Below, piece by piece: positions 1 through 7,131 of a stretch of 64,000 nucleotides of DNA. The notes below the pieces were generated by a model. The model was not told where the DNA came from and ran no database searches. It worked only from the letters and a program-made list of their open reading frames with translations. This DNA comes from Lagopus muta (lineage: Eukaryota; Chordata; Aves; Galliformes; Phasianidae): assembly GCF_023343835.1 (NCBI RefSeq), contig NC_064444.1, forward strand, positions 17,273,219 through 17,337,218. Direction: 5' to 3'. How positions within the stretch are numbered: the first letter of the stretch is position 1; each line of letters starts with the position of its first letter. A program made the translations under genes and the position numbers.

Positions 1-1550
1 CAAGCACAGATCCTGCTTCATTTTGCTTATTTCCTCAGGTTTGCTCCATCCAGAGCCATGTGTGGGTGTCCCTGTGCCTGCAGTCCTCCCTTGCACACTT
101 GGTTGAGGAAGCTCCAGCCCAGCTTGCGGCGTGCCGTGGGCTTGCAGCAAAGTCATGCCTACCAGTCCCCAAAAATGCTTCCTTCTTGCTTGGGGCCCAT
201 CAGAGATGGGGAAATGGCTGAGAAGGGAAGGAAGGACTCACAAAGCCTGTGGGAGGATGAAAAGATGCTTTTGGGGATCAGTAGCATGGGGAACTCATTG
301 CAGCCCATGGAGATGTTGAGTCGCTGGGTTGAACACAAGGCAGGAGGAACAGCACTGTTGTATATAGAGTTATATGACCTATTTAGAAACACACTATTTT
401 TAGTCCAGCCTACCTTGTGCTCCTAGGGTTGCTGGGTTTTTCAAGGTTCCCTATTAGGGTCCTTCACATACGAGCTGACAAAATGTTGCTTTGGGTGTTT
501 TCGGCCCTTTGAGTGATTTTGCAGAGTTGTTAATGAAGAAAGAAGCAGACAGAGTTTCCTCAATGCTTTGGCCAACTGGAGACCCCTGAGAGCTGTTCAA
601 ATTTTATCCAGCATCTTCTCCTTCCAAGTGATTTCTGCACAGGGAGATGTGCACAGACACATGGAATCATGGAACAGCTTGGGTTGGAAGGGCCCCAGAT
701 CATCAAGCTCCATCCCCACATGCATGCTCACAGCAGGATACAAGCACAGGCAGTGATGTGGTGCCCCAAGCTGTGGCTCTGTTTCCCTACTGAAGGATGA
801 GGATCCCCATGTTGCTGGCTGCACGCTCAGGGCTCACAGGCTCTTTCTCCTGGGCTCAGAGTGGGAATGTGTCCTGCTCTGCATCCGCTGACCATCTCCA
901 ATCTGCTGTTCGGTTCTGGCCCTAAAGGACACCAGAAAGGCAAACTTTGAGCCCAAATCCCTGCACTGAAAGAGTGGCAAGTTCATCCTTTAGGTCCCAA
1001 TGGCACAGAAGTTGATGGCATCTCTTGCCATGAGCTTCCTTTGGGGTGGGGCAGCTGGAATGAACATGGCACAGGAAACCCTGACGTGGGGAGGCTGCTC
1101 CTGCATTGCTCTGATCTCTGCTTGTGGCTATGGGATGCAGATTGAGCAGTGGAGACCACTCTACAACGGAGAGTTCATCTGCCTCCAGGTGTTCTTGCAC
1201 CCTTGCATTATGGAGGGGGGATTTTTTATGTTCAAAAGCAAGACTCCAGTCTATCCACCCTTTCTCCTTAACATTTTTCTGGCTCTCAGAAATGCTTCTT
1301 TGTGCATAAGACACAGCATTGCCTTTCTTGTCACCACAAAATCACTCTCAGTGGATTTTGAAGGCCTTTGCTCTCTGCTTCTGTAGAGGAGGATTTCACT
1401 TCCAGCTTTGTGGCTTTCCCACAGGCCAGATTCAACTTACAGAGAAGTGGTCTGAATCCGTTTGTCCTTTCTTTCTAGGGATCATCTCTGTCTGCAGTCT
1501 GAGAGCTGCCACGTGACACGTAAATCCCCTGGCTCTAAGAAAACACACAG
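1..1550. other. upstream flank of chemokine gene, no gene recognised
   Basis: No exon of a known family could be recognised on either strand in this stretch. Open frames of up to about 130 codons exist, but they lack splice-site support or family resemblance. A CR1 tail fragment lies at 661-720. The rest looks like unique intergenic DNA. It may hold distal regulatory sequence for the chemokine gene that starts at 1698. Confidence 0.5.
661..720 (-). repeat. CR1 retrotransposon 3'-end fragment
   Basis: The stretch reads 'ggaatcatggaacagcttgg' followed by 'gttggaagggcccc'. This is the complement of the conserved CR1 3' end, so the element is in minus orientation. Only the last 60 or so bases are recognisable. 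Confidence 0.7.
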
Positions 1551-1554
1551 GGCT

Positions 1555-1575
1555 TTCACTAGAAATTCATCGGAA
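1555..1575 (+). promoter_or_regulatory. two adjacent STAT6-type TTC(N4)GAA motifs
   Basis: TTCACTAGAA occupies 1555-1564 and TTCATCGGAA occupies 1566-1575, with one base between them. Both match the TTC-N4-GAA palindrome preferred by STAT6. They lie about 30-50 bp upstream of a TATA-like box and 123-143 bp upstream of the chemokine start codon. Mammalian CCL17 is an IL-4/STAT6-induced gene with paired STAT6 sites in its proximal promoter, so the arrangement fits the gene identification. Binding is inferred, not shown. Confidence 0.55.
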
Positions 1576-1603
1576 AATTAGCAAAGATGGGGAGGTGCTG
1601 GAG

Positions 1604-1613
1604 AAAATAAATT
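1604..1613 (+). promoter_or_regulatory. TATA-like box of chemokine gene
   Basis: AAAATAAATT sits about 85-94 bp before the ATG at 1698. That would place transcription start near 1635-1645 and give a 5' UTR of about 55-60 nt, usual for CC chemokines. The core is not a perfect TATAAA. Confidence 0.45.
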
Positions 1614-1697
1614 GCAGCAGCTCCCTGCCGAGATAACAGAGCTCCTTAGGAGAGGCACAGCAGCACTGCAGTAAGGAAGAGCCCACGTACAGCTGCA

Positions 1698-1764
1698 ATG
1701 CTCAGCACAAAGCCTCTCCTGCTGCTCCTGCTGCTCCTCAGCATCTCCCAGCACAGCTCCACAG
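1698..1764 (+). CDS. CCL17: CC chemokine exon 1 (signal peptide)
   Basis: This exon encodes 22 full codons plus the first base of an alanine codon. The residues begin 'MLSTKP', followed by a run of eight leucines and 'SISQHSST', a typical cleavable secretion signal ending near the intron. The ATG at 1698 is the only one placed so that the signal peptide reads directly into the GTGAGG donor at 1765. The context 'ctgcaATGc' is moderate. Confidence 0.85.
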
Positions 1765-2051
1765 GTGAGGCTGCAGGAGCCCTGCTCAGGGCTGGGGATG
1801 TCCCATTGGGGAGGATGGGGAAGCCCAGCGGGGACGGGGCAGCCCCGAGGGCTCTTGGTTGGGATGGGACAGCCTGGGCTGGTGGCTTCAGCATGGGGCT
1901 GGTGGGGCACCATCCTGCTGCAGGAGGAGCTCACCTTAAGGTGGCAGCTGCAGGATTTGGGGGACATTGTGTGCATTAACCTTCTTATGAGGATAGGTCT
2001 GAAAGACTTGCTTTCCAAAGCCTGTATTCTCAGTCTCTCTCTCTTCTCCAG

Positions 2052-2163
2052 CCCCATATGCACCTTCAGAATGCTGTTTCACACTCGCAAAAGCTGCACT
2101 CCGGTTCGAAGTGCTGAAGAATTTCTATGAGACTTCCAGTGACTGTCTTCTGAAAGCAATTGT
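2052..2163 (+). CDS. CCL17: CC chemokine exon 2 (CC motif and first beta strands)
   Basis: The acceptor 'ctcttctccag' precedes 2052 and a GTAAGT donor follows 2163. The exon completes the alanine codon, then reads 'PYAPSECCFTLAKAALRF', 'EVLKNFYETSSDC' and 'LLKAI', ending with two bases of a valine codon. It carries the paired cysteines and the third cysteine. A 112-nt core exon is the standard CC chemokine size. Confidence 0.87.
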
Positions 2164-2547
2164 GTAAGTCCTGGCAATTTCCCTACCACCGTGCTGTCTC
2201 CTGGGATGCTGTATGTGCCTTCCCTCCACTCCATCTGGTGACAAATCTGCATGGCCTCCTTCTAAAGGATGGCTTGTGGCAGAGTGGCTGTCTGCAGCGC
2301 AGGGAGGGGAGGACACGACTCTCTGGTCACTTCTATGGGGCAAGGCTATAAGGCCAAGAGTCTAAAGGGGCTCCCAAAGGATGTGCACAGGATTTAGAGG
2401 CTTCAGGACAGCCTGCTCATAGAGCACCATGTGCCTGCTGTAGGGACAAAGAGAAAAGGGAAGAGGTGTGCAGAGAAGGGAGGAGGGGAGAAGCAAGGCA
2501 AGTGCTGATGGCTGTTTCCCACCAACCTTGGCCTTTCGTTTTGGCAG

Positions 2548-2653
2548 GTTTGAGACAAAGGGCGGGATCAAGGTCTGTGCAAAACCAAACGCACCTTGGG
2601 TGAAGAAAGCAATTAAGAATCTTCAGAAAAAGAAGGAACCTCAAGCTGTGTGA
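2548..2653 (+). CDS. CCL17: CC chemokine exon 3 (C-terminal helix) and stop
   Basis: The acceptor 'gttttggcag' precedes 2548. The exon finishes the valine codon and encodes 'FETKGGIKVCAKPNAPWV' followed by a lysine-rich helix and tail, with a TGA stop at 2651-2653. The fourth conserved cysteine is in 'KVCAK' and the conserved tryptophan in 'PWVKK'. The basic C-terminus is of the kind that binds glycosaminoglycans. Confidence 0.87.
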
Positions 2654-2816
2654 TGCAGAGCGGACACCCAAGTCGAGGATCACAGCTTCCTGATGGGAAG
2701 ATTTACACTCAGCCTCCTGCGGAGGTCCCCGATGCTGACAGTGACTCCCCAGAGCCCTGCATGGCACCCGAGGTGCTGCAGCCCTGCCAGCTCCTACCTG
2801 CAGAACACAGCTCCAA

Positions 2817-2822
2817 AATAAA
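2817..2822 (+). terminator. polyadenylation signal of chemokine gene
   Basis: AATAAA lies 164 bp after the stop codon. It is followed by a cleavage-compatible CA at about 2836-2840 and a GT-rich 'ggatggtgtccttttc' element. This gives a short 3' UTR of about 185 nt. Confidence 0.8.
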
Positions 2823-2849
2823 GGTTTATTTCACACACTAAAGAGGGAT

Positions 2850-3285
2850 GGTGTCCTTTTCTCTCTCAGTCTATGCTCTTCTTCAGGCTTCACTGCCTCC
2901 TGAAGCCTTGTTGGTGTTATGTGGGCTGGGCAGGGAGGGAGTGCAGTGGACTGAGAGGCTCTAAGAACACCCATCGCATAATGCAGCCCTGGCTGGAATT
3001 ATTCTGGATGTATACTTGCTGAATTACAGTCTCATCCCTATATGTCATCTTGTTTCCTGGCATCACATCCCCAGCACATCGTTCTTTGCAGCAGCCGCAG
3101 TCCCTGGCTGCCACCCCAACTTCTGCAGAGCTCTACAAAGCAGCATCAGAGCCCAATCCACATTGCTGAGACACCAGCAGCAGCATCCAGGCCCAGCTGA
3201 AGCTGCCACCCAGATGAAAGGGCAGGGCTGGGTAGCCTGTTCCATGCTGGAGGGAGGGGATGGTGCAGTGGCTGCAGCTGGCACG
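2850..3285. other. intergenic, nothing recognised
   Basis: GC-moderate unique sequence between the chemokine polyadenylation site and the duplicated tRNA block. No exon, tRNA or CR1 end could be recognised here. Confidence 0.5.
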
Positions 3286-3330
3286 CTCTCCTACTTCTAC
3301 TCAAGTCTGTGCAAGGCCTCCCAGTGTGCA

Positions 3331-3402
3331 GCCATGATTCTATAGTGGTGAGCAGTCTGTGTTACAGCCACAGCAACCTCGGTCTGAATCTGAGTCACAG
3401 CA
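3331..3402 (+). pseudogene. tRNA-His-derived pseudogene
   Basis: These 72 bases align end to end with the intact tRNA-His at 5973-6044, and the homology continues into both flanks. The acceptor arms no longer pair (GCCATGA against TCACAGC). The B box is altered to GGTCTGAATC. The D arm is changed and the anticodon loop reads TTACAGC instead of TTGTGGC. The anticodon stem still pairs (CTGTG/CACAG). Several differences are CpG-to-TpG/CpA type, as expected of methylated, unselected DNA. Confidence 0.75.
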
Positions 3403-3514
3403 GTGGTTTTGCAGCGATCAGGCTGTGCACAGACAGCACTTTGCAAATGCAGAGGGGGCAGCTGCAGGGAACGGAGGCTTCTGTACCCACAGGGTGGTCG
3501 TTGGAGATGGCAGT

Positions 3515-3552
3515 GGTGGAGATGGAGGAGATGGAGGAGATGGTGAAGATGC
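3515..3552 (+). repeat. GGAGAT-type short tandem repeat
   Basis: Imperfect repetition of 'ggtggagatggaggagatgg' type units lies within the flank of the tRNA pseudogene copy. It explains the apparent Gly/Asp- or Met/Glu-rich frames across it. Confidence 0.7.
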
Positions 3553-3639
3553 ACAGCAGCATCTGAGCCATGTGAGCAAGCATGTGGCCCCTGAGCTGAA
3601 GACCAGATTCTCAGCAATGTCCCTCTGACACCTAATGGA

Positions 3640-4000
3640 AGAGTCCCTGAGGAGTCTGTCTTGTTGCTCCGGATTCAAGCTGGGCTTGGAAGCCAGTTTG
3701 GCTCTAAAGAAGCATGTGGCTCAGAATGCTCTGGCAATTGCCCTGTGGGCTCTGCCCGTGACTGTGCAGCAATCCCAGGAAGAGGAAGTGCTGCTGCATT
3801 GCCACCCTGTTGTGCTGAAGCTGGTTTGCCCAGGGCAGAGGCAGATCTTGCTGCAGCACAGGCAGTGCTGCTGGCTGCAGGGGGAGGTGGACACCAACCT
3901 GGTGGACATAGAAGCCCAGAGGCAGTGTGAGGACCCCAACCCCACCAAGCAGTCCCTGGCCCTGGTGGTGCCATGTTCTCTGTTGCTGTCTGGGACCTGA
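3640..4000 (+). pseudogene. coiled-coil-like coding remnant, family not recognised
   Basis: A frame open from about 3635 to 4000 has a heptad-like, Gln/Leu-rich character, for example 'GQRQILLQHRQ' and 'GEVDTNLVDIEAQRQ', which suggests a former coiled coil. It has no clear start, splice sites or family match. Together with the similar exon-like pieces at 4.3-5.7 kb it may belong to one decayed or fast-evolving plus-strand gene. Other frames are also open here because the DNA is CTG/CAG-rich, so chance is a real alternative. Confidence 0.3.
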
Positions 4001-4087
4001 GACTCCCTGGTGAGCACAGCTGGTGGAATCCACAAGGTCTGGGTCAGGGCTGGGCAGCAGAGCACCCTGGGGAGGAATGGCAGGAGT

Positions 4088-4100
4088 CACACACACACAC
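4088..4100 (+). repeat. short (CA)n microsatellite
   Basis: About six CA dinucleotides in a row. Confidence 0.8.
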
Positions 4101-4343
4101 CTGAACCAGCACCTGGATCACAAGCACCAGGGAACTTCATCCCTTGGAGCTGTCTTTTCCAAGAGAGAGCAGGCTGACCTTCAGGCAGAAGGACCCTTCT
4201 GGCCTCTCCCCTTTCCTGTGGTGCCTCCAGCCCTTCCAAGCACAGGCAGTGTGTCTGCAGGACTGGCAGGGTGGTTGGCTGTGACTGTGCCAGTGGGTTC
4301 ATGTGGGTACAGAGTCAGGGAGAGGAGATGTGTCCATGCTGCA

Positions 4344-4520
4344 GTGCCTGTCCCTCGCTCCAAGCTGCAGCTGAAGGAGGAGGCATGCAGGAAACTCATG
4401 TTTCACACCACCAGAAAATGCCTCCAGATAGAGCTGCATTACCTCTCTGGGGTAATGCAGTGCTCCTTGAAAAAGCTCTCCAGAGGCCATATGAATGCCA
4501 AAGGACCTCTGTAGCCTCGT
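4344..4520 (+). pseudogene. coiled-coil-like exon remnant
   Basis: Following 'catgctgcag', the frame reads 'VPRSKLQLKEEACRKL' and then 'MFHTTRKCLQIELHYLSG'. The amphipathic, charged pattern resembles a coiled-coil segment. It lies upstream of the duplicated exon-like blocks in the same orientation. No functional assignment can be made. Confidence 0.3.
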
Positions 4521-4602
4521 GGAAGCAGCTTATGGCATGCACTGCCTGCCCAGTGGGTTCCCCAGCAGCCCACTGCTGACCTGTGTCTGTGTATTTCCCC
4601 AG

Positions 4603-4710
4603 ATTGGAGACCACCTTCACGCCTGAGGAGCAGCGTGAGATGCTGGAGCTCCACATCCACACAGGAGCTGCAGCTCTATGGGGAGCGTGTGGCAGGGAGC
4701 AGCCATCCCA
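4603..4710 (+). pseudogene. exon-like block, copy A
   Basis: The acceptor-like 'gtatttccccag' precedes 4603 and the donor-like 'gtgagctgtg' begins at 4711. The frame begins 'LETTFTPEEQREMLELHI', then shifts relative to copy B, consistent with a small insertion/deletion. It is a broken copy of the block at 5139-5249. Confidence 0.35.
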
Positions 4711-5138
4711 GTGAGCTGTGCTGGGGCAGGACAGGAGCAGGGCAGCCTTGGAGACCAAGCGAGAAGCCTCAAACTCCTGCACCTGGGCCAACACGGCTCA
4801 AAGAACAGGGCTGGCACTGAGCATGCGCCATGGACAGAGCGTCACCCTGACAGCCTCCATCAGAATGCCTGACTGGGAAAGGAGGCTGATCATCTGGATG
4901 CTGGCATCTGGCCTGCAGGCCACATTCTGCAGTCAAAAATCAAGGCCATGATGATGATCCCCATCTCCTTCCCCTGCATTAGCCCCAGGGAAGCAGAAGG
5001 GCAAGGCAGCGGAGGGACCATGGACTCCCGTTGCATCAACAAGGATGGGAGGCCACATAGTGATTCTGGGGCACGCACTGCCTGCCCAGAGCACTCCTTG
5101 AGAGCGCACAGCCAACCTGTGCCTGTGTACTTACCCAG

Positions 5139-5249
5139 CCAGGATAGCACCTTCATGCTGGAGGAGCAGCGTGAGATGCTGGAGCTCCACATCCGTGCCA
5201 TGAAGCTGCGGTGCCATGGGGAGCACCTTGGCACGGAGCGGCCATCCTG
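5139..5249 (+). CDS. putative coiled-coil exon, copy B, gene unknown
   Basis: The exon-like block lies between 'cttacccag' and a GTGAGC donor. It reads 'QDSTFMLEEQREMLELHI' then 'RAMKLRCHGEHLGTERPS', open throughout and ending with two bases of a codon. The next block at 5403 starts with the one base needed to keep frame. The charged Leu/Glu-rich composition suggests an alpha-helical coiled coil. I do not recognise the family, and it may be a dead gene. Confidence 0.35.
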
Positions 5250-5402
5250 GTGAGCTGTGCTGGGGCAGGACAGGAGCAGGACAGCCTTGGAGAGCAACTG
5301 ACAGGCCCAGAAGTCCAGCACCCAGACCAACATGGCCTGCACAGCAGTGTGTGCTCAGTGCCGTTGCTGTGGACAGGGCTTTGCTCCAACAGCCTCCATT
5401 AG

Positions 5403-5487
5403 GATGCTTGAATGGAAAAGGAAGCAGATCATCCAGGCGATGGAGGCTGGCTTGCAGGCCATGGCCCACAGTCTAAGTCCAGGGATG
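5403..5487 (+). CDS. putative coiled-coil exon 2, copy B, gene unknown
   Basis: After 'cctccattag' the frame reads 'MLEWKRKQIIQAMEAGLQ' and 'AMAHSLSPG'. It ends at a weak donor-like GTGACT. Copy A has the corresponding 'DWERRLIIWMLASGLQA' near 4872. Preservation of the helical pattern in both copies hints at former coding function. Confidence 0.3.
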
Positions 5488-5536
5488 TGACTGCAGTCCC
5501 CATCCCTCAGCACCTCCTTCCCCTGCATCACCCCCA

Positions 5537-5676
5537 GGGAAGCAGAAGGGCAAGGCAGCAGAGGGACCATGGACGCCCATCACATCTGCAAGGATGAGAA
5601 GATCCCGGAGAGATTCTGGGAGGGACAAAAGCATGGAGTCCAAGCAGATGGCTCCTACAACCCCAATAAGGAATAA
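5537..5676 (+). CDS. putative terminal exon with AATAAA, copy B, gene unknown
   Basis: After 'ctgcatcacccccag' the frame that follows from the previous block reads 'EAEGQGSRGTMDAHHICKD' and continues to a TAA at about 5674 that overlaps an AATAAA (5672-5677). Another frame is also open. The AATAAA with a downstream T-rich run suggests this was a 3' terminal exon. No product can be named. Confidence 0.28.
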
Positions 5677-5972
5677 AGTCCAACCTTTTGACCTGCTTGG
5701 GATGCACTGAATGAACAGGAATTGCCTTGGGACAGATACAGAATGTATTATAGAGGTAGTATTTATCTGTAGCAGGACTTGCTTTGTTTGAAAATTAACA
5801 ACAACAAAAACAGAAAACTGGTGAAATATTTGTTTCTGCTTTTGTGATTCTAACAGATCAATGTCAGATTCAATGGAAGTAGCTGCAGTATTCTGCATTG
5901 CTCTTGCCCCAGAGCCAGCCCATGGGCTCTCTCCTCCCTCTGCTCAATCCTGTGCACTGCCTCCCATGTGCA

Positions 5973-6044
5973 GCTGTGATCGTATAGTGGTCAGTACTCT
6001 GCGTTGTGGCCGCAGCAACCTCGGTTCGAATCCGAGTCACAGCA
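5973..6044 (+). tRNA. tRNA-His (anticodon GTG)
   Basis: This is a complete nuclear tRNA. Acceptor arms GCTGTGA/TCACAGC pair fully. The anticodon arm is CTGCG-TTGTGGC-CGCAG with anticodon GTG, and the T arm is CTCGG-TTCGAAT-CCGAG. The B box GGTTCGAATCC is intact and the A-box region 'TATAGTGGTCAG' is close to normal. It has no intron and no encoded CCA, as is usual in eukaryotes. A TTTT run five bases downstream (6049-6052) can end Pol III transcription. Relative to the common vertebrate tRNA-His it has a C3-G70 to T3-A70 pair change, so pairing is kept. It probably decodes histidine CAC/CAU codons. Confidence 0.92.
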
Positions 6045-6048
6045 GTGG

Positions 6049-6052
6049 TTTT
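6049..6052 (+). terminator. Pol III T-run terminator of tRNA-His
   Basis: TTTT five bases after the tRNA 3' end. It is minimal but sufficient in vertebrates. Confidence 0.7.
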
Positions 6053-6129
6053 GCAGGGATAGGGCTGTGCACAGCCCTGCTTTGCAGATGCAGAGGAGGG
6101 AGCTGCAGGGGAGCTCGTGAGGTGTGTTT

Positions 6130-6750
6130 GCAAAGATGCTGTCACTGAGCGGCCACACACGCTAATTCTGAGATGAAATTGTTTCTCATGCACAACCTAA
6201 ACTTCCCCTGGCACCTCATGAGGCTGCCACCTCTCATTCTATTGCTGTTACCTGGGAGCAAAACTGCCTGCGGAATCCTTTTCCAGAAGAAAAGTGGCAT
6301 TGGAATTTGTGGAAAGGTGAGGAAGAGCTAGAAATGACCTTAAAGCTGTGCTGGGAGCTGATAACTTTGATGGTTCTGGGTGGTGCCATGGCCAGCTCTG
6401 TGCTGGGCCATCAGTCTGATGGGCTGCTGCCCACCTCTTCCATAACAGTGTCATCAGCACATTTGATTTTTCTTCTCTTTTCTTCTTCCAGGGAAGCCAT
6501 ACAGATGTAAGTTCAAGGAACTCTTGTTCTCTTCTTGTTCTCTGCTTCTCTGAGAAGCCCTGCCCTTCCTCATCCCATCCCACCCTCCCTCTCACTGCCA
6601 CCCCACGTGGGTCCCCCAGCCACCCCTGGGTGTAGATCTTGATGTAGAAGCTGGGTGCTGCCTTCAGTCCCTGCCCCTCCTGACCTGGGATCAGATCCAG
6701 ACTCAGCTCCCCTGCTGTTATGGCCCCCAAACCACCTGGGAGCTGCAGCA
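6130..6750. other. intergenic, possible tiny exons only
   Basis: No recognised gene. A very strong polypyrimidine tract ending in 'ttcttcttccag' at about 6491 is followed 15 bases later by GTAAGT, an exon-definition-like arrangement without a known host gene. A long minus-strand frame covers 6248-6751 but shows no domain. Confidence 0.4.
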
Positions 6751-6754
6751 CACC

Positions 6755-7131
6755 CTGTGATACGAAAACAGGGGGGTGACCTCATTGCAGCCTTAAAGGG
6801 AGTCTATAAACAGGAGGGGAATCAACTATTTAAAAGGGTAGGTAACTGCAGGACAAGGGGAAATGGTTTGAAGTTGAGGGAGGTGAGATTGAGGTTGGAT
6901 GTCAGGGGAAGTTCTGTACTATGAGAGTGGTGAGGTGCTGGAACAGCTGCCCAAAGGGGCTGTGGATGCCCCGTCCACCCCTGGAGGTGTTCAAGGCCAG
7001 GTTGGATGGGGCCCTGGGCAGCCTGGCGTAGCATTAGAGATGGACATTGGCAGCCCTGCCTGCAGCAGGGGCTTTGGAGCCTCGTGATCCTTGAGGTCCC
7101 TTCCAACCCAGCCCATTCTGTGGTTCCGTGA
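6755..7131 (+). repeat. CR1 element, plus orientation
   Basis: The copy runs from 'aggggggtgacctcattgca' through 'caggaggggaatcaac' and 'ggtgaggtgctggaacagct' to the 3' end 'cttccaacccagcccattct' and 'gtggttccgtga'. It is 5'-truncated, as are most CR1 copies. Confidence 0.93.

Larger units (their letters stand above)
1698..2653 (+). other. CCL17: CC chemokine gene, CCL17/CCL22-like (locus: three exons)
   Basis: The locus encodes a secreted 94-residue chemokine, presumed to attract leukocytes through a CCR4-type G-protein-coupled receptor. Exons 1698-1764, 2052-2163 and 2548-2653 join with matching phases (1, then 2) through GT-AG introns of 287 and 384 bp. The layout is signal-peptide exon, core exon and C-terminal exon, as in nearly all CC chemokines. 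The protein has an N-terminal leucine-rich signal peptide, the adjacent pair 'ECCF', then two further cysteines ('SSDC' and 'KVCAK'), which is the four-cysteine CC pattern. The motif 'PWVKKAI' ends the core and a basic 'KKKEPQAV' tail follows. The choice of CCL17 over CCL22 rests on overall look, the STAT6-type promoter and the expected avian location, so the exact orthology is uncertain. Confidence 0.75.
4550..5640 (+). repeat. tandem segmental duplication, unit about 540 bp
   Basis: Two imperfect copies run head to tail: about 4550-5085 and about 5086-5640. Shared landmarks are 'gaggagcagcgtgagatgct' (about 4626 and 5163), 'gtgagctgtgctggggcagg' (4711 and 5250) and 'gggaagcagaagggcaaggc' (about 4987 and 5537). 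The offset is 537-550 bp. Each copy carries the same series of exon-like blocks, so it looks like an internal gene duplication. Confidence 0.8.

Noticed and set aside
1578-2063. 161-codon minus-strand frame opposite chemokine exon 1 and intron 1
   Set aside because: It is the shadow of the leucine-rich signal-peptide exon and CTG-rich DNA. The plus strand has the coherent spliced chemokine.
1698-2653. XCL or CXC chemokine identity
   Set aside because: Two adjacent cysteines and four in total place it in the CC class.
4023-4514. 163-codon plus-strand frame
   Set aside because: It mixes unrelated frames across (CA)n repeat and exon-like pieces, with no domain. Only the short coiled-coil-like part is mentioned.
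6248-6751. 167-codon minus-strand frame next to a CR1
   Set aside because: Partly low-complexity Lys/Arg- and Trp-containing sequence with no recognisable family, and no splice context.
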